64,000 nt of DNA from Azophilus sp965215035. GTDB taxonomy: Bacteria > Pseudomonadota > Gammaproteobacteria > Pseudomonadales > Azotimanducaceae. The notes under the pieces were generated by a model. It worked only from the letters and a program-made list of their open reading frames with translations. It was not told the DNA's origin and did not search any database. Location: contig OZ244040.1 of NCBI GenBank assembly GCA_965215035.1, forward strand, positions 2,914,001 to 2,978,000. The letters run 5' to 3'. Shown here piece by piece: positions 52,047 to 59,398 of this stretch; the stretch's first letter is position 1, and every line of letters begins with the position of its first letter. Both the position numbers and the translations under genes were made by a program.

Positions 52047-53702
52047 TCAGGTGGTCAGCCACTCGAACTGCTGCGGCTTGCGCCCCGCCTTGGGGTCGAT
52101 CAGCACGTTTACCAGTGCCGGCCCGTCGAATGCCATGGCTTCATCCAGCGCGCCGCGCAGCGCTGCCGGGTCTTCGACATAAAGGCCCTTGCCGCCGAGG
52201 GCCTGCATCATGCCTTCGTAGCGGGCGCCATAGGTAAGAATTGGCGGTGGCACGGCCTTGCCCGGTTGCAGCGCACCCACGCCGCCAGCGATACCGCCGT
52301 TGTTCAAAACCACGATCTTCACCGGCAACCCGTAGCGCACCATGGTCTCAATCTCCATGCCGGAGAAGCCGAAGGCGCTGTCGCCCTGTACCGCTACGAT
52401 GGGCTGATCCGGGTTGGTCACCGCCGCGGCAACGGCAAACCCCAGCCCAACGCCCATGGTGCCGTAGGTGCCGGCGTCGAGCCGGTGCCGCGGTGCCTTG
52501 TTGGCCATGCGCGTACGGCCGATATCCATGGTATTGGCACCTTCGCCGATGATGATGGCGTCATCCGGCAGCCAGGCCTCGATATCCCGGTAGGCGCGGT
52601 AGTAGTTCATCGGTGTCGACTCGTCATCGATCATGGGTTGAACGGCATCGAGATTGGCCCGCGCCTTGGCGCGCAGCAGTTCGCGCCAGGCCGTCTCTGC
52701 CGGGTAGAACCACTGGCGGTTGCCGAGTGCCCGGTTGAGTTGCCCGACGATGGCCTTGCCGTCGCCGACCAGCGCCACTTCCGCCGGGACGTTGGCACCG
52801 ATTTCCTCTGGAGCGATATCGACCTGAACAACGCGCACGTCGGGCCTGAACCTGGGTGGCAGGCCGAAGTGCATGATCCAGTTGAGGCGTGCGCCCAGCA
52901 GCAGAACGAGGTCCGCCTCCTTCAACGCGGTACTGCGCGCGGCACCGACGGATAGCGGATCATCGTCCGGTAGCACACCCTTGCCGAGGGGTGACGCCAG
53001 AAATGGAAGCCGCGTGCGTGCGATGAACTCCCGTACCTCCTGCTCCGCCCGGGACCAGGCCATGCCCTTGCCGACGATCACCAAGGGCCGCTCGGCGGAT
53101 TCCAGGGCGGAGAGTGCCGCCTCGATGGCTTCGGGAGCGGCCTGGCCGCGTGGTGGCGCGCCCACGGAGGCCGCCTGCACCACCTTGTCCACGGGTACCT
53201 GGCCGCGAATGATGTCGTCTGGAAAATCGAGGTACACGGGCCCCGGGCGCCCGAACTTGGCGTGGCGGACAGCCTGCTCGACATAGTAGGGAATGCGTTC
53301 GGTGTGCTCGATGGCGTGGGCGTACTTGCAGTACGGTGCCGCCAATTGCACCTGCCGCTCTTCCTGGAAGCCGCCCATGCCATTCTGGTAGACGGGGGAT
53401 GCACCGCCGATCAGGAGCATCGGCCAACAGTTCTGCTGGGCGTTGGCGAGCCCGGCAAAGGCGTGGATAACACCCGGCCCGGACACGGTCAGGCAGGCTT
53501 GGGGACGCCCCGTCAGGTAGCCCGCGGCCTGGGCGGCGTAGCTGGCCGCCTGCTCGTTGCGCATGCCGATGAACGTGATGCCCGCCTTCTGTGCGGCGAA
53601 GGCGGTGCCGACCACCGGAAATCCGACGATACCGAACATATAGTCCACGCCCTGCTGCTTGAGGCTTTGCGCCATCAGGGTGGCGCCGTCGATTGTTTCC
53701 AC
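52047..53702 (-). CDS. 2-Hydroxyacyl-CoA lyase / oxalyl-CoA decarboxylase family (TPP)
   Basis: A 551-aa thiamine-diphosphate enzyme. The N-terminal PYR domain has VDYMFGIVGFPVVGTAFAAQ and IGMRNEQAASYAAQAAGYLTGRP, with the catalytic Glu-equivalent region. The central domain reads RSTALKEADLVLLLGARLNWIMHFGLPPRFRPDVRVVQVDIAPEEIG, very like human HACL1. The PP domain has GDSAFGFSGMEIETMVRYGLPVKIVVLNNGGI, the GDG...NN-type TPP motif with Ser in place of the second Gly. It cleaves 2-hydroxyacyl-CoA to formyl-CoA plus an aldehyde or ketone, or decarboxylates oxalyl-CoA. It starts at GTG 53702, 8 bp after a class III CoA-transferase that could supply the thioester. Confidence 0.87.
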   Translation of the reverse strand: METIDGATLMAQSLKQQGVDYMFGIVGFPVVGTAFAAQKAGITFIGMRNEQAASYAAQAAGYLTGRPQACLTVSGPGVIHAFAGLANAQQNCWPMLLIGGASPVYQNGMGGFQEERQVQLAAPYCKYAHAIEHTERIPYYVEQAVRHAKFGRPGPVYLDFPDDIIRGQVPVDKVVQAASVGAPPRGQAAPEAIEAALSALESAERPLVIVGKGMAWSRAEQEVREFIARTRLPFLASPLGKGVLPDDDPLSVGAARSTALKEADLVLLLGARLNWIMHFGLPPRFRPDVRVVQVDIAPEEIGANVPAEVALVGDGKAIVGQLNRALGNRQWFYPAETAWRELLRAKARANLDAVQPMIDDESTPMNYYRAYRDIEAWLPDDAIIIGEGANTMDIGRTRMANKAPRHRLDAGTYGTMGVGLGFAVAAAVTNPDQPIVAVQGDSAFGFSGMEIETMVRYGLPVKIVVLNNGGIAGGVGALQPGKAVPPPILTYGARYEGMMQALGGKGLYVEDPAALRGALDEAMAFDGPALVNVLIDPKAGRKPQQFEWLTT

Positions 53703-53710
53703 GATTTTGA

Positions 53711-54922
53711 TTACTCCTTGGTTGGTGTGTCCTGGCTCGATGGCTCGGCGATAACGCCCGCCCGTATGAGCGCGCTCAGTTCGGCCTCGCCGAGCCCGAG
53801 CTCCCCGGCCAGAATCTCCCTGGAATGCTGGCCGAGCAGCGGTGCCGCCTGCACGGGTACGCTGCTTTCCGACAGGCGCGCGGGCCAGCCCAGCAGCCGT
53901 ACCTTGCCGTGCTTGGGATGTTCGACCTCGTGGACGAAGCCCCGCGCCAGCAGGTGCTCGTTATCGTACAGATCCTTGGTGTCCAGCACCGCACTTGCGG
54001 GCACGCCGCCTTCCGCGAGCAGGCGCATGGCCTCGTACTTGTCGCGCGCCGATGTCCAATCGGTAATCTGTTCGCGTAGCGCACTACCGTTGCGGGCACG
54101 CTGCCATGGGTCGCGGAAGCGGGGGTCGTCTTTCATATCCGGGCGGCCGATGGCATCGCACAACGCCGTCCACATGCGTGGCGTTACCGCCATGATGTAG
54201 ACGTAGTCGTTGGGGCCGCCGCCCCGGCATGGGTACAGGGACAGCGTGGGCACCTCGTTGTTGGTGGTGCGCCGCGTTGGCCGGTGGCCGTAGCGCGTAT
54301 AGGAGGTTGCCGTGCGCATGTAGTAGGTCATCGCCTCCTGCATGGATAGCTCGATGAACTGCCCCTTGCCGGTAGTGAGCTTCTGCACATAGGCGGCGGC
54401 TATCGCCAGGGCCATCTGTACGCCGGTGCCCGAGTCGCCGGTGGTTGGGCCCGGGCGCATGGGGGGACCGTCCGGCGTACCGGTGATGGAAAACGCGCCA
54501 GCGGCGGCTTGGGCCACCATGTCGTAGCACTTGTAGTCCGCCCAGGGGCCATCGAGGCCGAAGCCCTTGATGCGCGCGTAGATGATGTCTGGCTTGATGG
54601 CCCTGACGGTTTCGTAGCCAATATCGAGTTTCTCTATGACGCCGGGGCCGTAGTTCTCGATGAAGACGTCGTAACCGGCCACCATATCCAGCAGCAGGCG
54701 CCGTCCCCTGGGGCTGCCGAGGTCGAGGGCGAGCGAGCGCTTGTTGCTGTTCCAGACGTAGAAGTACTCATCGCCATTGATCAGGTTGCGCCCCGGGTCG
54801 CCGGCCCCGGGGGGCTCGACCTTCACCACATCGGCACCGAGCCAAGCCAGGCACTGCGTGCAGGCGGTGCCGGCCTCGTATTGAGTCATATCCAGTATGC
54901 GCAACCCGCTAAGTGCAGCCAT
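53711..54922 (-). CDS. Class III (CaiB/BaiF) CoA-transferase
   Basis: A 403-aa family III CoA-transferase. It has LSGLRILDMTQYEAGTACTQCLAWLGADVVKVEPPGAGDPGR, YFYVWNSNKRSLALDLGSPRGRRLL, FIENYGPGVIEKL, DPDIIYARIKGFGLDGPWADYKCYDMVAQAAAG-type blocks and the late APLLGQHSREIL. The catalytic aspartate expected near residue 170 fits GPTTGDSGTG. A perfect AGGAGG ribosome site precedes ATG 54922. Formyl-CoA:oxalate and 2-hydroxyacid CoA-transferases look like this. With the downstream lyase it forms a two-gene module for activating and splitting 2-hydroxyacids or oxalate. Confidence 0.88.
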   Translation of the reverse strand: MAALSGLRILDMTQYEAGTACTQCLAWLGADVVKVEPPGAGDPGRNLINGDEYFYVWNSNKRSLALDLGSPRGRRLLLDMVAGYDVFIENYGPGVIEKLDIGYETVRAIKPDIIYARIKGFGLDGPWADYKCYDMVAQAAAGAFSITGTPDGPPMRPGPTTGDSGTGVQMALAIAAAYVQKLTTGKGQFIELSMQEAMTYYMRTATSYTRYGHRPTRRTTNNEVPTLSLYPCRGGGPNDYVYIMAVTPRMWTALCDAIGRPDMKDDPRFRDPWQRARNGSALREQITDWTSARDKYEAMRLLAEGGVPASAVLDTKDLYDNEHLLARGFVHEVEHPKHGKVRLLGWPARLSESSVPVQAAPLLGQHSREILAGELGLGEAELSALIRAGVIAEPSSQDTPTKE

Positions 54923-55080
54923 TGTTATGCCTCCTGTGCGAGCAAACCACCTGGTGCCGCGGGCCAGGGTGAAAACAGCGGTCCGTTGTGCTTCCCGCAC
55001 GGGAAAACTACGGCCTAGCGGTGGTGAAAGCAACCTCGATGGTCGGTGCCGGCGAACCCCATGCGGTACGATGTGCAACA

Positions 55081-55201
55081 ATTCTCATTTTGGTGCCCAA
55101 CTTCATGGTTCGGCGCATAACACCCCGCACGTCCGGCTTAACTCGGGCCAAATCGACCGGCAAGCCCTTCCTCTGGAGGAGTTGCAAGCCACAATGAGAA
55201 T
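55081..55201. repeat. Repeat family B, copy 3 (intact terminal repeats)
   Basis: A 121-bp element bounded by a perfect 9-bp inverted repeat, ATTCTCATT (55081-55089) and AATGAGAAT (55193-55201). The inner block ACTCGGGCCAAATCGACCGG matches copies at 15229 and 25763. This is the best-preserved copy. Confidence 0.85.
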
Positions 55202-55220
55202 CGCTGCGCTATGTGCGGTG

Positions 55221-55301
55221 GTGTATCAGTTTGCATCTGTGGATCGAGCAAGGGCACGGGACACAGGTGATTCGGCAGGGCCGGGATGCAAACTGATACA
55301 C
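55221..55301. repeat. Palindromic element family C, copy C2
   Basis: An 81-bp element with perfect 16-bp terminal inverted repeats (GTGTATCAGTTTGCAT and complement). Compared with C1, position 14 changed from A to C in the left arm with the matching T-to-G change in the right arm, a compensatory substitution. Confidence 0.88.
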
Positions 55302-55340
55302 TGCCCTATGCGCCCGTTGCTTCTATTTGGGCGACGCAAT

Positions 55341-55369
55341 GAGTAATATTACTCAGTATACTGAGTAAT
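55341..55369. promoter_or_regulatory. Overlapping palindromes abutting a start codon (candidate operator)
   Basis: 55341-55354 reads GAGTAATATTACTC (perfect 14-bp palindrome). 55348-55369 is a perfect 22-bp palindrome with half-site ATTACTCAGTA. The ATPase ATG begins at the next base (55370) and no Shine-Dalgarno sequence is visible. A repressor bound here, or an mRNA hairpin, would block expression. Confidence 0.6.
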
Positions 55370-56563
55370 ATGTACATACGACCCCAAGCCGCCGAACTCT
55401 CCAGCCGCCTGAGTGAGCCGCGGCGTTTCCTGCAAATCATCACTGGTGCACGGCAGGTGGGCAAGACGACCCTGGTTACCCAGGTGGCCGAGCAATCTGG
55501 ATTGCCCTATCGCTTCGCCAGTGCCGACGAACCGACCCTGCGCGGCCCGGAGTGGGTCGCCCAACAATGGGAGGCGGCGCGGCTGATCGCCGACCAGGCC
55601 GGGCCTCGGGGAGCGCTTCTCGTCTTAGACGAAGTGCAGAAGGCACCCAATTGGGCGGAAGCGGTCAAGCGGCTTTGGGACGAAGACACGCGCAACCGGA
55701 GCCGGCTCAAGGTGGTGCTGTTGGGCTCGGCACCGCTGCTACTCGGGCGAGGCCTAACGGAAAGCCTAACGGGCCGTTTCGAACTCCTGCGCCTACCGCA
55801 CTGGAGCTTCAACGAAATGCAGGCGGCTTTTGGCTGGTCTTTGCACCAGTACCTATTCTACGGTGCCTATCCGGGTGCCGCGCCCTTGGCAAGGCAACCG
55901 GGCCGATGGTCGCGCTACATCCGCGATTCGCTCATCGAGCCGACCATTGCCCGCGACGTGCTGTTGCTTTCCCGGGTGGACAAACCGGCATTGTTACGTC
56001 GGCTGTTCGAGCTGGGCTGCGCCTATTCGGGGCAGATCCTGTCCTATACCAAGATGCTGGGCCAGCTACAGGACGCGGGCAACACGACCACCCTGGCTCA
56101 CTATCTCGACCTGCTAGGCGGCGCCGGCATGTTGACCGGCCTGCCGAAATACGCCGGCACTCCGATACGCCGCCGTGGCTCCAGCCCGAAACTCCAGGTG
56201 ATGAACACGGCCCTGATGACAGCCGGGTGTGGCATCACCCTGGCGGCCGCACGGGCGGACCCGGAGTTTTGGGGGCGACTGGTCGAGTCCGCGGTGGGTG
56301 CCCACCTGGCCAACGCCGCCGCGGCCGGTTCCTGCGCAGTCTACTACTGGCGCGACCGCAACCGCGAAGTGGATTTCATCGTGCGCACCGCTCGCTCGGT
56401 GACCGCAATCGAAGTGAAGAGCGGGCGGTTCCAAGGGACGCTGCCAGGCATGGCGGCCTTCGTAAAGGCATTTCGCCCAACTCGCAGCTTGCTGGTGGGC
56501 GGCGACGGCATACCGCTCGAAGACTTCCTGTCGCGACCAGTTGCGCACTGGGTGCGCCCCTAA
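55370..56563 (+). CDS. AAA ATPase with DUF4143
   Basis: A 397-aa protein. The N-terminal P-loop AAA domain has ITGARQVGKTTLVTQVAEQSG (Walker A near residue 28), LLVLDEVQKAPNWAEAVKRLWDED (Walker B DE near 88), LLGSAPLLLGRGLTESLTGRFELLRLPHWSF (sensor region) and FYGAYPGAAPL. The C-terminal DUF4143 domain has KPALLRRLFELGCAYSGQILSYTKML and VESAVGAHLANAA...VYYWRDRNREVDFIVRTARSVTAIEVKSG, whose ExK-like core resembles a PD-(D/E)xK nuclease-fold remnant. Such ATPases are abundant, mobile and of unsettled role. It lies between repeats C2 and C3 and starts directly on a palindrome. Confidence 0.88.
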   Translation: MYIRPQAAELSSRLSEPRRFLQIITGARQVGKTTLVTQVAEQSGLPYRFASADEPTLRGPEWVAQQWEAARLIADQAGPRGALLVLDEVQKAPNWAEAVKRLWDEDTRNRSRLKVVLLGSAPLLLGRGLTESLTGRFELLRLPHWSFNEMQAAFGWSLHQYLFYGAYPGAAPLARQPGRWSRYIRDSLIEPTIARDVLLLSRVDKPALLRRLFELGCAYSGQILSYTKMLGQLQDAGNTTTLAHYLDLLGGAGMLTGLPKYAGTPIRRRGSSPKLQVMNTALMTAGCGITLAAARADPEFWGRLVESAVGAHLANAAAAGSCAVYYWRDRNREVDFIVRTARSVTAIEVKSGRFQGTLPGMAAFVKAFRPTRSLLVGGDGIPLEDFLSRPVAHWVRP

Positions 56564-56570
56564 CGGGCGG

Positions 56571-56619
56571 TAGTGTATCGGTTTGAATCCCGAAGCCCGG
56601 AAAATCCCCTGTGTGCCGT
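56571..56619 (-). repeat. Half copy of palindromic element C (C3)
   Basis: TAGTGTATCGGTTTGAATCC... CCCCTGTGTGCCGTC is the reverse complement of the right half of C1. It begins 7 bp after the ATPase stop, so the ATPase gene sits between C2 and C3. Confidence 0.75.
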
Positions 56620-56781
56620 CGGTTTGTGTGACGGGCCTAACCGACTGCGGGGCCTGCGCACTGCTGCACTCGTGCCCATATCCCTCCGAATACGGAGGGC
56701 CGAAGCGTGCCCCCTCCCGGGAGACAGCGAGGAAGCTGTTCGGGTTAAGATGGGATAGGAAGGAATAAAGCGGTCAAGCAA

Positions 56782-57066
56782 GTGCATGAACTGATTGAAA
56801 CCCACCGTTCGGAAATACTCGCCCTAGCCAAACAGCACGGTCTTCAGGACGTGCGGGTGTTCGGCTCCATGGCACGCGGTGACGTCCACAATGCCAGTGA
56901 TGTTGATCTGTTGGTGGCGCTGCCGGCCGACAGGACCGGTCTTGCCCTCGGCGCATTGGTGATGGACGTGCAAGACCTGCTGCAAAGACCGGTGGATATA
57001 GTGACTGAACAAGGTTTGCACCCCGCCCTGCGCAAACGCGTTCTTTCTGAGGCGCTGCCGTTGTGA
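56782..57066 (+). CDS. mntA: MntA-type minimal nucleotidyltransferase (antitoxin)
   Basis: A 94-aa DNA polymerase-beta-superfamily nucleotidyltransferase. It has VRVFGSMARGDVHNASDVDLLVAL near residues 24-48, with the GSxxRGD...SDxDLLV active site and both Asp residues, then LGALVMDVQDLLQRPVDIVTEQGL. MntA enzymes transfer AMP units from ATP onto a tyrosine of their HepT partner and thereby neutralise it. The next gene is HepT, overlapping by 4 nt (GTGA at 57063). First gene of a tightly coupled four-gene operon. Confidence 0.9.
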   Translation: MHELIETHRSEILALAKQHGLQDVRVFGSMARGDVHNASDVDLLVALPADRTGLALGALVMDVQDLLQRPVDIVTEQGLHPALRKRVLSEALPL

Positions 57067-57425
57067 AGCCCAACGCCGAGTCCGACATGTTGCTGCTACG
57101 CCACATCGGCGAGTGCATCGCACGTGTGCAGGAGTACACTGGTGGCAAGCGGTCAGCGTTCTATAACTCACCACTGGTTCAGGACGCCGTAATCCGCAAT
57201 CTACAAATCTTGTCCGAATCGACCCTGCGGTTAAGCGACTCGCTAAAGGCAACCGAGCCGGAAGTCCCATGGCGAGCCATCGCGGGATTTCGAAACGTTT
57301 TGACACACGGATACCTACAAATCGATTTGAACGCGGTCTGGAGTGTTGTTGACCGTGACCTGCCCGACCTTTCCGTAACCGTTGAACGCATGATCGGAGC
57401 GATTGAACCACCGGGTGGCCCATGA
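57063..57425 (+). CDS. hepT: HepT-like HEPN ribonuclease toxin
   Basis: A 120-aa HEPN-domain protein: MLLLRHIGECIARVQEY, NSPLVQDAVIRNLQILSESTLRLSDSLK, PWRAIAGFRNVLTHGYLQID. RNVLTHGY is the Rx4HxY RNase motif; its Tyr is the site AMPylated by MntA in characterised systems. The start is GTG 57063, overlapping the mntA stop. The stop overlaps the start of the CARF-like gene (ATGA at 57422). The predicted action is RNA cleavage (tRNA in known cases) when the antitoxin fails, a growth-arrest or anti-phage function. Confidence 0.9.
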   Translation: MKPNAESDMLLLRHIGECIARVQEYTGGKRSAFYNSPLVQDAVIRNLQILSESTLRLSDSLKATEPEVPWRAIAGFRNVLTHGYLQIDLNAVWSVVDRDLPDLSVTVERMIGAIEPPGGP

Positions 57426-57703
57426 GCGGAGCCATGCTTCTCTGCACCGTTGGCGGTGCCCATCAACCGATCTTCAGAGCAATTGGGACGCTTGCGCCCA
57501 GGTACGTCTGCTTCTTCTGCACGGACCGCGACCCTGATACCGGCAGGCCGGGTTGCATCGTTCAGGTTACCGGCAAGGGCAACATCATCAAGGCTGGAGT
57601 TAAGAGGATAGACGCTCCACCGGAGGCTATTGCCAAATCTTTGCTGACGCCTCAGGCAAGGAAGGCGAGGGGAAAAGCCAGAGAGGTAAGGAGAAAGAAA
57701 TGA
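57422..57703 (+). CDS. CARF/Cas02710-like mini-protein (N-terminal part of the family only)
   Basis: A 93-aa protein starting MSGAMLLCTVGGAHQPIFRAI. The block LLCTVGGAHQPI...P.YVCFFCTDRDPDTGRPGCIVQVTGKG recalls the N-terminus of the CRISPR-associated TIGR02710/Cas02710 CARF family ('CTVGGSHQPI...'). After about residue 58 it ends in a Lys/Arg-rich tail (ARKARGKAREVRRKK) instead of the rest of the CARF domain and effector. It is either a truncated remnant or a stand-alone mini-domain. The 4-nt overlaps at both ends argue for translation. No CRISPR array or cas gene is in the window. The assignment rests on motif recall. Confidence 0.55.
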   Translation: MSGAMLLCTVGGAHQPIFRAIGTLAPRYVCFFCTDRDPDTGRPGCIVQVTGKGNIIKAGVKRIDAPPEAIAKSLLTPQARKARGKAREVRRKK

Positions 57704-58803
57704 GCAAAATACTTCAACTCGGCCTTGTCTTGCTGGTCAGCGTACAGTCGTCTTATGCCGACATCCTTACGCGGGAAACCAAGTGGGAATGGACGGACAG
57801 TAACACAACTCCAGTTCAGTCCTGCTCCGCCAAGATTGAAAGCTGGTATGAAGGTATTGGCATAGAGCTGGGTACGAGAGATTTGGGAATAGATTTTGTC
57901 GGTGCTTACGACCATCCTTCAGGTGCATTCTGGGACGAGTCTAACTACAGCCACGATCAGAACAAAGTGGGGCTATCTTACAGAGACAGTACAGGAAGCC
58001 ATCGAATTGAAATCGAAGCAGAGAAATCAGATGGGTACTTTTATCATACTGTCTCTGCTCAACAGCTTGCGTATGTAACCAACGCTGATGAAGCCTACCT
58101 TGAAGTCACAAGACCAGCCACATATGAGCTATGGTACACCTCGGGCGCGGTGGTTGACCTATCCGTTCTTCAATGGTTTGTACATTGGTGTGTAGATGAG
58201 GATGAAGACTCTTATTGTGATCCAATCGTCATGCCTGACGGGACAGAAGTGCTCCCTTTGCCTCCTATGAGGCACTCCACTGACCAAGTGGGTCTTGCGG
58301 ATTGTCTGAGAAAACACCAGAACTCAAAGCAGCAGATCGTACGAGAGGATTTCCTGATCTCAGGTCCGGTAAACTGGCCTAGAGTAACTCAGTGGTCTGC
58401 AGACTGCTCGGAGAGTGTAGAGGCCAGAACTCCTGCAAAGCCGGATCTACCGGACCCGACTAACCAAGAGTTGTGCGCCTTGTTTCACCTAATCTTACTG
58501 GGAGGATCAGCGCACGAGTTCTTGGGAGACGGCAGGTACGCTTATCTATGCGACAGCGGGAAACAGTACAACGACGAATACAGCGGGAATCAGATCAGGT
58601 ATCAAGCAGATAAAGAACGTGGAGAATTCACAGGGTTCAAGTGTCCTGTGTACGAAGAAAGCTCACGATCAAGCCCAACGGCAAAGGATATGCGTTTCGA
58701 TACCAGACCACTGCGTGAGTACAGGACCAAACAACTTAGGCCTACAGGGGTAAGAGTCAAATCCGGTCAGTACAAAAGACAACCTACAGAGGTCTACGAA
58801 TGA
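57700..58803 (+). CDS. Secreted protein of unknown function
   Basis: A 367-aa protein with a signal peptide (MSKILQLGLVLLVSVQSSYA|DI). The mature part is rich in Ser, Asp, Glu, Tyr and Trp, with about ten cysteines (CSAKIESWYEG, HWCVDEDEDSYCD, GLADCLRKHQ, SADCSES, ELCALFHL, YLCDSGKQY, GFKCPVYEES), compatible with disulfides in the periplasm or outside. A region near residue 165 (VDEDEDSYCDP) is strongly acidic and could bind cations. I recognise no family. AGGAGAAAG precedes ATG 57700, which overlaps the previous stop. Codon use is clearly more AT-rich than the rest of the window, indicating transfer. Confidence 0.75.
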   Translation: MSKILQLGLVLLVSVQSSYADILTRETKWEWTDSNTTPVQSCSAKIESWYEGIGIELGTRDLGIDFVGAYDHPSGAFWDESNYSHDQNKVGLSYRDSTGSHRIEIEAEKSDGYFYHTVSAQQLAYVTNADEAYLEVTRPATYELWYTSGAVVDLSVLQWFVHWCVDEDEDSYCDPIVMPDGTEVLPLPPMRHSTDQVGLADCLRKHQNSKQQIVREDFLISGPVNWPRVTQWSADCSESVEARTPAKPDLPDPTNQELCALFHLILLGGSAHEFLGDGRYAYLCDSGKQYNDEYSGNQIRYQADKERGEFTGFKCPVYEESSRSSPTAKDMRFDTRPLREYRTKQLRPTGVRVKSGQYKRQPTEVYE

Positions 58804-58817
58804 AACTACTAGTGTAG
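58800..58817 (+). pseudogene. Truncated fifth operon gene (start only)
   Basis: ATG 58800 overlaps the TGA of the secreted-protein gene, just as at the three upstream junctions. The frame reads MKLLV and stops at TAG. The sequence beyond belongs to the decayed IS630 element, so a fifth gene was probably cut here. Inference from the pattern. Confidence 0.4.
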
Positions 58818-59123
58818 TGCCGCAAATATAGTTTTCTATTTCATTCACACGCGGGTAAGATGGTATCAGTCATCTTCGAGGTGATGATTCGTTATGAACC
58901 ATGCTGCCGAACGGCTGGTACTCTCGGATGAAGATCGTAACGTGTTGGAGTCATGAGCGTCTGCCCACAATACCCTGCAAGCACTCGCGTGGCGCGCGCA
59001 GATTGTGTTGCATGCGGCCGAGGGCATGGCCAACACCCATGTCGCCGAAGCGATCGGTGTGTCGGTGATTACGGTGCGAGAGTGGCGTAGGCGGTTTGAC
59101 TCGGAAGGTGAAGAAGGGATTAG
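58815..59123 (+). mobile_element. Decayed IS630-family insertion sequence, 5' part
   Basis: The frame from ATG 58894 reads MNHAAERLVLSDEDRNVLES, then TGA at 58954 where relatives have Trp, then AQIVLHAAEGMANTHVAEAIGVSVITVREWRRRFDSEGEEGI. This is the N-terminal helix-turn-helix of IS630-type transposases. The DDE domain is absent: at about 59120 the sequence switches to a phage-type gene. The left end starts at a TA dinucleotide, the target expected for IS630. The element is dead. Confidence 0.72.
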
Positions 59124-59398
59124 GACTATTGCTGTCTGCGGGTATTGTGCGAGCTGGCGATGGCAGACGGGTTCGAACTGGCGCAAACCGTAAAGAGGGG
59201 GAAGATGAACGGCGGCTACGTTTTCGATTTCCACCTACTCGACAACGCGAGGTACGAGCTTCCCCCGGCTGTCTGGAAGTGGGCGGGGATGAAATCGGGA
59301 GGCGGATACATGGGGAAAGTCCCCAAAGAAAACAATCCGAGACATTACGTAGGTCTCGTGGGCTTCAACCACGACTACCACCAGGGGTACAATTTTTA

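Noticed and set aside
57422..57703. Possible CRISPR-Cas locus because of the Cas02710-like protein
   Set aside because: No repeat-spacer array, no other cas gene and no type III effector occurs anywhere in the window; the protein is treated as a stand-alone CARF-like module.
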